Origin: Actinomycetes bacterium | GTDB taxonomy: Bacteria > Actinomycetota > Actinomycetes > Nanopelagicales > Nanopelagicaceae | DNA: 13,705 nt | Direction: 5' to 3' | Assembly (NCBI GenBank): GCA_014190175.1 | Contig: BJFZ01000035.1 | Span: forward strand, 1-13,705 | In this document: piece by piece, positions 6,802 through 12,789 of the stretch | How the letters are laid out: each line of letters begins with the position of its first letter | Position numbering within the stretch: the first letter of the stretch is position 1 | The notes under the pieces: generated by a model | Told to the model about the DNA's origin: nothing | Databases searched by the model: none | What the model saw: only the letters and a program-made list of their open reading frames with translations | Translations under genes and position numbers: made by a program

Positions 6802-7802
6802 TGAAGACTTCAATGCAACGTCGTATAGAAGTACAAGAAAATGAAACTCTTCGCTACGAACGCATGGTTGAGATTCGTGAAGTTGAAGAGCAAATTTTCG
6901 AACTCTTTGCATCCGGTGAAGTCCGGGGGACTACGCACCTATGTCAGGGGCAGGAAGCTCTTGCTGTTGGGCTAGCTTCCGTACTTCGACCTACTGATGC
7001 AGTTCTTGCAACGTATCGCGGCCATGGGATCGCATTAGCACTTGGCTTAACTCCTGAAGTGGTTCTTGGCGAGGTTATGGGTAAGGCAATTGGTTGTTGC
7101 GGAGGTGTCGGAGGCTCAATGCACATGTGTGACATGAACCTTGGTCTTCTTCCAACTTCAACAATTGTTGGTGCGGGAATACCGATAGCAGCAGGAACTG
7201 CTCTCGCGTTCCAAACTCAAGGCGTTGAAAGTGTTGGAGTTTCAGTCTTTGGTGATGGAACAACCAATATTGGTGCATTTCATGAAGGTCTGAATTTAGC
7301 TGCGATTTGGAAACTACCCGTTGTCTTTATCTGTGACAACAATGTCTATGGCGAATACAGTCGAATAGAGATAACGACTCCTATACAAGATCTCCATATG
7401 CGTGCCGAAAGTTATAAGATGCCGCACTTTGCACTCGATGGCATGGATGTAGAAGCTGTAAGAGTGGGAGTGAGCGAAGCCGTTGATCGCGCGCGAAGCG
7501 GAGGCGGGCCAACGCTTATTGAGGCAAAGACTTATCGATTTGCTGGTCATTCGCGCGCAGATCAGGGCCTATACCGACCAGAGGGGGAGCTTGAAGAATG
7601 GAGCAAGCGTGATCCGATTAAAGTAACAGGGGAGTCACTGGTAGCTCGTGGTGTCCTAACACCTAAAAAAATCTCCGATATCAAGGGCGATATGAAGCGA
7701 AGCATTCAAAAGGTCATCGCAACCTGCAAGGCGGCACCTGAACCCACATTGGCCGCTATGTTTGAAAATATTTGGACACCTCCAAAGGCATCCTGCAAAT
7801 GA
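6801..7802 (+). CDS. 2-oxo-acid/acetoin dehydrogenase E1 component, alpha subunit
   Basis: The product is 333 residues, typical of compact AcoA-type subunits. It shows 'THLCqGQEAlaVGLas' (45-60), Y-R-G-H-G (72-76), and 'GGvGGSMHMcD' (101-111). The ThDP/Mg motif starts at GDG (151-153) and ends with the NN pair (180-181). The 'yRfaGHSRADqglYR' loop follows. I choose GTG 6801 because GGAGGG lies nine bases upstream and the start overlaps the E1-beta stop by one base. A GTG at 6777 lies before that site, and ATG 6813 is too far from it. Its stop TGA overlaps the next ATG (ATGA), so E1-beta, E1-alpha and the lipoyl protein are tightly coupled. Confidence 0.95.
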   Translation: MKTSMQRRIEVQENETLRYERMVEIREVEEQIFELFASGEVRGTTHLCQGQEALAVGLASVLRPTDAVLATYRGHGIALALGLTPEVVLGEVMGKAIGCCGGVGGSMHMCDMNLGLLPTSTIVGAGIPIAAGTALAFQTQGVESVGVSVFGDGTTNIGAFHEGLNLAAIWKLPVVFICDNNVYGEYSRIEITTPIQDLHMRAESYKMPHFALDGMDVEAVRVGVSEAVDRARSGGGPTLIEAKTYRFAGHSRADQGLYRPEGELEEWSKRDPIKVTGESLVARGVLTPKKISDIKGDMKRSIQKVIATCKAAPEPTLAAMFENIWTPPKASCK

Positions 7803-8035
7803 AACAGACCATAAAGATGCCCCGTGTCGGTGAGACTGTTGATGAGGTATATCTAGTGTCGTGGAATAAGTCTGTGGGCGATGACATAACAATTGGCGAA
7901 TCGCTTATGGAAGTTGAGACCGATAAGGCTACGGTAGACGTTCCTTCGCCAATTTCAGGCAGGATCGTCGAGTTACTTTTTAAAGAGGGCGATGAAATCT
8001 CAACTGGTTCGAATATCGTCATTTGTGAAAGTTAG
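7799..8035 (+). CDS. Free-standing lipoyl-domain protein (E2 fragment-like)
   Basis: This protein is only 78 residues and is one complete biotinyl/lipoyl domain: 'IKMPrvGETVDEvyLvsWNKsVGDdI..GEsLmEVETDKATVDVPSPisGrIvElLfkEGDeI..GsnIvi'. The lipoylated lysine is K43 in E-T-D-K-A. The frame stops right after the domain, with no linker, no peripheral-subunit-binding domain and no acyltransferase core; the next gene is unrelated. I choose ATG 7799 since it overlaps the E1-alpha stop and begins exactly at the domain. It probably serves as a diffusible acyl carrier for the E1 pair. Biotin attachment is less likely because the motif is ETDKA and not an (A/V)MKM type. Confidence 0.92.
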   Translation: MKQTIKMPRVGETVDEVYLVSWNKSVGDDITIGESLMEVETDKATVDVPSPISGRIVELLFKEGDEISTGSNIVICES

Positions 8036-8073
8036 TATCGTTCAAATTACACTTACAACAGAAGGAGAAGTTA

Positions 8074-8463
8074 ATGGAGAAAGTCGGCCGTGTTGATGGG
8101 AATCGTCAGTGGGCACCCATTGTTGGATACTCTCGTGCTATCCGAAGAGATAATCTAATTACAGTAAGTGGAACAAGTTCGACAACCCTTGATGGACGAG
8201 TCATGCATCCTCATGATGCTTATGGACAACTGAAATATATTCTTAATGAAGTCAAGGGCGCTATTGAAGAGTTGGGTGCAACATTTGAAGACACGATGAG
8301 CACTCGGGTTTTTCTCACGAATATCGAAGATTGGCCAGCGGTTGCAAAAGCACACCATGAAGTATTCGGATCTATTCTTCCTGCAGCGACATTCTTGGAA
8401 GTTAGCAAATTAATGTTGCCAGAGCTCTGTGTCGAATTTGAGGCGACCCTCTGGGTTTCCTAA
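8074..8463 (+). CDS. RidA (YjgF/YER057c/UK114) family protein lacking the catalytic arginine
   Basis: The product is 129 residues, the family length. It has 'GYSRAIRRDNLITVSGTss' (18-36), the central helix 'ayGQL.yil.evkgaieelGAtfeDtmstRvFlTnIedW' (49-87), and a C-terminal 'PAATFLEVSKLmlPELcVEFEAtl'. In imine/enamine deaminases of the RidA subgroup this last motif begins P-A-R; here the arginine position is A105, so classical 2-iminoacid deaminase activity is doubtful. It may belong to a Rid subgroup tied to specific catabolic operons. AAGGAG sits six bases before ATG. The stop TAA shares a base with the SDR start codon. Confidence 0.9.
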   Translation: MEKVGRVDGNRQWAPIVGYSRAIRRDNLITVSGTSSTTLDGRVMHPHDAYGQLKYILNEVKGAIEELGATFEDTMSTRVFLTNIEDWPAVAKAHHEVFGSILPAATFLEVSKLMLPELCVEFEATLWVS

Positions 8464-9245
8464 TGAGCGATGCAAATGGTGGGCATTCAGTGGTAATTAT
8501 CGCAGGCGCAGGTAGTGGGATAGGTCTTGCCACTACCCGAAGACTCCTAACTGAATGGCCAGATGTAAGGATTATTGGCGCTGATTTACAGATAGGCGAG
8601 TTAAAAGATGTACAAGTCCAATTTGGTAAAGATCGGTTTTTATTTTGCGAAGCCGATATTTCATCAACTTTAGGTGCGACAGAGGTTGTGGAGACAGCCG
8701 CACGTTGGTCTCGAAAGCTATCTGGTTTAGTTGTTTGCGCGGGCAACAGTACAAATCATTCGAGTTTGGAAATGACTCCTGAGGAGTGGAGAGAAGTCCT
8801 CGATTGTCATCTGGATGGACATTTTTATATGAATCAGGCCTTTGCCAGATATTTGGTGAGTAAAGGACACGGGGGAGCGATAGTCAATTTCTCTTCCGTT
8901 GCGCATCATTTTGCTTGGCCACGAAGGCTTCCATATGCAGTTGCAAAAGCAGGTATCAATGCTTTGACACGAACTCTAGCCGTCGAATGGGCTGAATATG
9001 GAATACGTGTAAATGCAATCGCCCCTGGATATGTGAATACCCCCCTTATAGCTAATGCTCAGGCGGCAGGGTTTTTGGATCCTTCCTTGGTTGATATGCA
9101 TGCGATGAAAAGATTTGCCGATCCGGATGAGATTGCTTCGGGAGTAAAATTTTTACTCTCTGATGATGCCAGTTTTATCACTGGCGAGATTCTCATGATT
9201 GACGGTGGATTTTCTGTTAAGAAAATCCCTTGGAATAATAATTAG
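8463..9245 (+). CDS. Short-chain dehydrogenase/reductase (SDR)
   Basis: This 260-residue classical SDR has a nucleotide-binding G-A-G-S-G-I-G (15-21) and D41 at the end of the second strand, which favours NAD(H) over NADP(H). It also shows C-A-G-N (92-95), catalytic S145, Y158 and K162 (Y-A-V-A-K), 'NaIAPGyVnTPL' (184-195) and a C-terminal 'FITGEiLmIDGG'. It would oxidise a hydroxyl or reduce a carbonyl of an unknown metabolite. The ATG overlaps the RidA stop (TAATG), so translation is coupled. It is the last plus-strand gene of the run and converges on the dehydratase gene with 30 bp between and no obvious terminator hairpin. Confidence 0.95.
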   Translation: MSDANGGHSVVIIAGAGSGIGLATTRRLLTEWPDVRIIGADLQIGELKDVQVQFGKDRFLFCEADISSTLGATEVVETAARWSRKLSGLVVCAGNSTNHSSLEMTPEEWREVLDCHLDGHFYMNQAFARYLVSKGHGGAIVNFSSVAHHFAWPRRLPYAVAKAGINALTRTLAVEWAEYGIRVNAIAPGYVNTPLIANAQAAGFLDPSLVDMHAMKRFADPDEIASGVKFLLSDDASFITGEILMIDGGFSVKKIPWNNN

Positions 9246-9275
9246 GATGTTGTAGTCGAATAGTTGGGCAGAAAA

Positions 9276-10460
9276 TCAGAGCGAAGTGGTAATAATGGTG
9301 GCATCTGTGCGGTCAAAAACCTGAGGGAGTAAGTGAGTTCCGATTCCAGGGGCGGTCGGAGGAAGAATGTGACCATTTACAATCTCTACGCTGTGAGGAA
9401 CTAATTCCGAGTACCACGTACGTATATATGCACGTACTGACTCCTGATAAATCGCATTAGGCGCACTCAGTGCAAGATGCAACCCAGCCATCAGAGTAAA
9501 TGGGCCCGTGCAATCGTGCATGGCAACGGGTAGTCCAAAGCTTTCAGCAAGAGTTGTGATCTTGCGCGACTCTGTGATTCCACCAACCCACGTTGGATCG
9601 ATCATGATGATGTCAGCAGCTCGACGCTCCATGAGTTGTCGATATTGGTATTTTGAGACCAGCATCTCGCTGGCTAGAATTGGAATCGTTGTCGATTTTT
9701 TTAGTTCAGCGATCGCATCGATATCGTGCGCTAAAACGAAGTCTTCAAGCCATGCGATCTGATAAGGCTCTAGGGCGCGAGCAATTTTTTTTGCAGTTGC
9801 CAGATCCCAATAGCCGTGCCCCTCAATCATGATGTCAATTTTATTTCCGACAGCGGCACGGATTCGACGAATAGGTTCTAACCCTTCTTCGATCTCTGCA
9901 GCAGAGATGTATTGTCCGGAACCTCGCAGACTGTATCGATCGAAGGGCCATATCTTCATAGCCGTATAACCTTCTGAGAGTAAATCCTCTGCTAAGCGCT
10001 CTGGTTCGTTAACTGCAGCCCATAAATCATCAAGAGGATCTGGTCCATCTCCTTCCCTTGATCCCAAGCGTCCATACATTGGGCCGCCGCAAGTGTTGTA
10101 TGTGGGAATACTTTCGTGTGCAAGACCACCTAAAAATTGATAGATGGGTACTCCCAAAGCCTGACCGAGAATGTCCCAAAGCGCACAATCGAGTGCAGAT
10201 AATGCGCGCACCTCAACGCCGCCAGTTCCACCCCAACGAGCAGAGTTATGCGCGTACAGCGTGTGCCAATGACGTTCAATGTGGAGCGGGTCTTTACCTA
10301 GAAGGAGTGGGGCGGCCCATTGGTGGATGTATCCGCGGATCGCATCGGTTGCATAGTAAGTGTCGCTAGCTCCAATAAACCCTTCGTCCGTGTGCACTTG
10401 CACAAAGATGAGGTATGGAAAGCTTTCAACTTGAATCGTGTCAATCTTGGTGATCTTCAC
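9276..10460 (-). CDS. Mandelate racemase/muconate lactonizing enzyme family acid-sugar dehydratase
   Basis: This 394-residue enolase-superfamily protein has an N-terminal capping domain (1-125) with 'vEvRALSALDcALWDIlGqAlGvPIyqfLGG'. The barrel carries metal ligands E213 (M-I-E-G-H-G), E239 (W-L-E-D) and E265 (A-S-E-M), with H215, D288 and H315 (A-M-H-D-C) as probable acid/base residues. The E-x-H pattern at the first metal ligand resembles galactonate/gluconate-type dehydratases, whose family motif is D-x-H, and differs from the K-x-K racemases. It probably removes water from a sugar acid to give a 2-keto-3-deoxy acid; the exact sugar is unknown. The start is GTG at 10460 with GGAGG seven to eight bases upstream. 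It is co-oriented with the hydrolase 41 bp upstream. Confidence 0.92.
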   Translation of the reverse strand: MKITKIDTIQVESFPYLIFVQVHTDEGFIGASDTYYATDAIRGYIHQWAAPLLLGKDPLHIERHWHTLYAHNSARWGGTGGVEVRALSALDCALWDILGQALGVPIYQFLGGLAHESIPTYNTCGGPMYGRLGSREGDGPDPLDDLWAAVNEPERLAEDLLSEGYTAMKIWPFDRYSLRGSGQYISAAEIEEGLEPIRRIRAAVGNKIDIMIEGHGYWDLATAKKIARALEPYQIAWLEDFVLAHDIDAIAELKKSTTIPILASEMLVSKYQYRQLMERRAADIIMIDPTWVGGITESRKITTLAESFGLPVAMHDCTGPFTLMAGLHLALSAPNAIYQESVRAYIRTWYSELVPHSVEIVNGHILPPTAPGIGTHLLPQVFDRTDATIITTSL

Positions 10461-10501
10461 TTACTTACCTCCAGGTATCGAACTTACGTTTTCGTTTGGC
10501 T

Positions 10502-11482
10502 TCATTGCGCTAACGATTTGGAGAGATCATCCCAGGCATTCCTAAGTTCGGTAGCAGCTAACTCAACTGCTTGGCGACCAGCTTTCAACTCTTTTGGAAC
10601 AGCCATAAATCCATGGATCATGCCGGGAAAGCGTCGGGACAATGTGCGAACACCTGCAGCGCGTAATCTAAAACCATACATCTCACCGTCATCACGTACA
10701 GGATCTCCACCAGCAGTGATAATCAAAGCTCTAGGTAGTCCCTGCAAGTCAACGGCTTCGCCTGGACAGGCATATGGATCCAGACTAGACACCTCTCCCA
10801 AGTAATTGTTCCAAAACCAAATGCAGTCGGCGCGCGTTAACCATTTATCTGTGGCATTTTCATAATAGGAAAGAGTTTCGAAATATGCACGGAGAGCGGG
10901 GTAGATCAATAATTGGAAGGCTATGTGCGGGCCACCATCATCACGTATACGCAGACACACAGCCGCTGAAAGTTGACCACCAGCGCTGTCGCCTCCGACT
11001 GCAAGTAGTCGCGGATCTCCGCCAAATGATTCTGCGTTTTCTACAACCCAGGCAATCGCAGCGAGTGAATCATCTAAACCAGCAGGATGAGGATTCTCTG
11101 GGGCCAGGCGATAGTCAACTGAAACAACAATACAATCTGTTGTTAGTGCAAGTCGTCGACATAATTCATCATGAGAGTCGAGATTGCCAAGAGTCCAACC
11201 ACCTCCATGCAAATAAATTAAAATGGGCATCAACTTGGAATCACTTGGTGTATACTTTCGAATTTTGATTAGCCCTGCCGGACTCGGGATGGATAAATCA
11301 TTTACTGCAAACATTGGAGTGGGCTCTTGCGCAAAGATTCGAACTCGTTCCTGATAGACCTTACGACCCTCGACTGGCGTGAGAGTGTGCCATTCTGGTA
11401 TTCCAGCAAGTTTGACTGCCTGAAGAATTTCGATCGCTTCTTGATCAAGAATCACATTTAAGTTCAAGTCACTCTTTTGCAA
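10502..11482 (-). CDS. Alpha/beta hydrolase, hormone-sensitive-lipase-like esterase
   Basis: The product is 326 residues and carries the HSL-family oxyanion motif H-G-G-G-W (92-96), 'VDYRLAPE.PhPAglDD', the nucleophile motif G-D-S-A-G-G (164-169) with S166, D260 in G-G-D-P-V-R-D-D, and H290 in I-H-G-F. The triad is complete. No signal peptide is seen. The family acts on small acyl esters and some lactones. Ahead of an acid-sugar dehydratase it may open a lactone or remove an ester group (inference). The start is TTG at 11480-11482, preceded by AAGGGAG at seven bases; no ATG fits better. It is probably the first gene of a two-gene operon with the dehydratase. Confidence 0.93.
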   Translation of the reverse strand: MQKSDLNLNVILDQEAIEILQAVKLAGIPEWHTLTPVEGRKVYQERVRIFAQEPTPMFAVNDLSIPSPAGLIKIRKYTPSDSKLMPILIYLHGGGWTLGNLDSHDELCRRLALTTDCIVVSVDYRLAPENPHPAGLDDSLAAIAWVVENAESFGGDPRLLAVGGDSAGGQLSAAVCLRIRDDGGPHIAFQLLIYPALRAYFETLSYYENATDKWLTRADCIWFWNNYLGEVSSLDPYACPGEAVDLQGLPRALIITAGGDPVRDDGEMYGFRLRAAGVRTLSRRFPGMIHGFMAVPKELKAGRQAVELAATELRNAWDDLSKSLAQ

Positions 11483-11599
11483 AGCAGTGCTCCCTTATTT
11501 CCATTAGAGAATCTAATGTGTGAATATGCTGTTATCGCCCAGTAGGCTATCTTTCATACCACAGGAGTTCAACTGCATATATTCGCTAAAATCACGATT

Positions 11600-11614
11600 T
11601 TCCGCATTCCGAAA
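11600..11614. promoter_or_regulatory. Operator-like palindrome, site 3 (ahead of hydrolase/dehydratase pair)
   Basis: TTCCGCATTCCGAAA matches the ideal TTCCGCATTGCGGAA at 13 of 15 positions. It is in the 184-bp gap between the mutarotase stop and the hydrolase start, about 118 bases before the latter. The same stretch also reads as TTTTC...GAAAA with arms of five. Confidence 0.55.
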
Positions 11615-11666
11615 ACACCATAGATTCACTTGAACCTCAGTGTCACTGAACTTTAGAGGTCTGATT

Positions 11667-12584
11667 CTAAATTATCTCAACATCAAGATTAAAAGAAATT
11701 TTTTCGTTAACAGGGATGAACGTTGACCTTCCAGAGTTTGAAGCCCCAGCCAATGCCTCATTAGGGTGACAAGAGGCAGGTTCGAGTCCGGTAATTTCTG
11801 CACGTCCATAAAATGGGAAACCAGGCGAAAATCTCTCCTGCCAGAACCAGAGGTATGGAAATCTCTCTACGTCCCACTTCAAGCGAGCTCCAATACCTCT
11901 CTGCTCATCAAATATTGACACCCAGCCCTCATTACCGTCAAGCAAGAAAGCCAAACGCACGAATTTATCTTTTATTGGAATTCGCAAATCTGGCCGATCA
12001 ATCCCAGATTCCTTCCAGATCATCGCTCCTACCCCATCTTCCTCATATTCGTTTGGGAAAATCCAACTGCTATTTTCAGGTGCCGATACCTCGCTAGTTG
12101 CTGAACCCTGAAAAGCGACATGCTCCACCATTACGATCTCTTGTGAAACCTGACTGATGTTGGCTATCTCTGTCTCACAGTGAAGAATAGATTTCGTTGG
12201 ATTGAGTGAGAGAGATCTCTTGAGGTGTAGTGAATTAAATATATTTAATTCCATAATTAGTAACTCCTTAGTTCTGGTGGTTACCTCCCATGGCAAAGTA
12301 GAAGATTCCCCGTGGAAAGAGTGACGTTGACCATTTACTACGCATTCACTTCCGGCATTTGGAGTTAAGAATTGCCAACCTCCTCGATAACGTGATATCC
12401 AATGTTTATGACTTTCACCTTCGGCATATTCCAGTGGAAGAGGATGTGGTTCCTTCCATTCATACCAAGCCAACACGTTGTTGCTCGGATCGGAATCGCA
12501 TCCAATGTGGCGAATCGTGCCACCACTTTCAGGATCAACAAGAACGGATATATATTCTGATTCGAGTTTCTCAAGAGTTGCCAT
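11667..12584 (-). CDS. Galactose-mutarotase-like (aldose 1-epimerase superfamily) protein
   Basis: The product is 305 residues, almost all beta-strand in character. Mutarotase-fold landmarks in order are 'GGTIRHIG' (21-28), 'RGGWQFLTPNAGSEC' (67-81), 'FHGESSTLPWEV' (90-101), 'EHVAFQ' (154-159), and 'GLEPASCHPNEA' (266-277). H91, H155 and E268 are candidates for catalytic or sugar-binding residues. Similarity to characterised epimerases is limited, so it could be a sugar-binding relative with another activity. It is divergent from a sugar-binding lipoprotein gene, which supports a role with the imported sugar. No ribosome-binding site is visible before ATG 12584, but TACAAT lies seven bases before it, which fits a leaderless mRNA. 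Confidence 0.82.
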   Translation of the reverse strand: MATLEKLESEYISVLVDPESGGTIRHIGCDSDPSNNVLAWYEWKEPHPLPLEYAEGESHKHWISRYRGGWQFLTPNAGSECVVNGQRHSFHGESSTLPWEVTTRTKELLIMELNIFNSLHLKRSLSLNPTKSILHCETEIANISQVSQEIVMVEHVAFQGSATSEVSAPENSSWIFPNEYEEDGVGAMIWKESGIDRPDLRIPIKDKFVRLAFLLDGNEGWVSIFDEQRGIGARLKWDVERFPYLWFWQERFSPGFPFYGRAEITGLEPASCHPNEALAGASNSGRSTFIPVNEKISFNLDVEII

Positions 12585-12591
12585 AATAATT

Positions 12592-12597
12592 ATTGTA
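12592..12597 (-). promoter_or_regulatory. Probable -10 box for leaderless mutarotase transcript
   Basis: On the minus strand TACAAT ends seven bases before the mutarotase ATG and there is no Shine-Dalgarno sequence, so transcription may start at or next to the A of the ATG. The -35 region is poor and overlaps the operator-like site at 12610-12624, so a regulator bound there would directly affect this promoter. Confidence 0.45.
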
Positions 12598-12609
12598 ATT
12601 CATTACTTT

Positions 12610-12624
12610 TTCCACTATGCGGAA
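12610..12624. promoter_or_regulatory. Operator-like palindrome, site 4 (mutarotase side of divergent region)
   Basis: Read on the plus strand, TTCCACTATGCGGAA matches the ideal palindrome (reverse strand of TTCCGCATTGCGGAA) at 13 of 15 positions, with intact TTCC and GGAA ends. It lies over the expected -35 region of the mutarotase promoter. Confidence 0.6.
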
Positions 12625-12651
12625 TATAAGTATTACACTTATGCAGAGTGG
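12612..12651. repeat. Interrupted inverted repeat in the divergent promoter region
   Basis: The outer arms CCACTATGC and GCAGAGTGG pair at eight of nine positions. Inside them ATAAGT and ACTTAT pair perfectly around ATTAC. A further small palindrome GGCGT-TC-ACGCC follows at 12650-12661. These could be operators or an RNA hairpin; there is no T-run, so a terminator is unlikely. Confidence 0.4.
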
Positions 12652-12668
12652 CGTTCACGCCTGAGTTG

Positions 12669-12683
12669 TTGCACAATGCGGAA
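12669..12683. promoter_or_regulatory. Operator-like palindrome, site 5 (transporter side of divergent region)
   Basis: On the plus strand TTGCACAATGCGGAA matches the ideal at 13 of 15 positions and site 4 at 13 of 15. Site 4 and site 5 start 59 bp apart in the same orientation. The first six bases (TTGCAC) also resemble a -35 box for the transporter gene, with an AT-rich candidate -10 around 12692-12700. Confidence 0.58.
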
Positions 12684-12789
12684 TATCTGCGAAATAATTA
12701 GCGATAAAGCCTTCCAGGCGATTAGCAATTGGTGCATGATTCCTTCATCTCGTTTTTCAGGGAAGCGAGAAACTTAGGGGGATATCTAC

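Noticed and set aside
9246..9275. Bidirectional terminator between the converging SDR and dehydratase genes
   Set aside because: The gap is only 30 bp and I find no GC-rich hairpin with a T-run in it.
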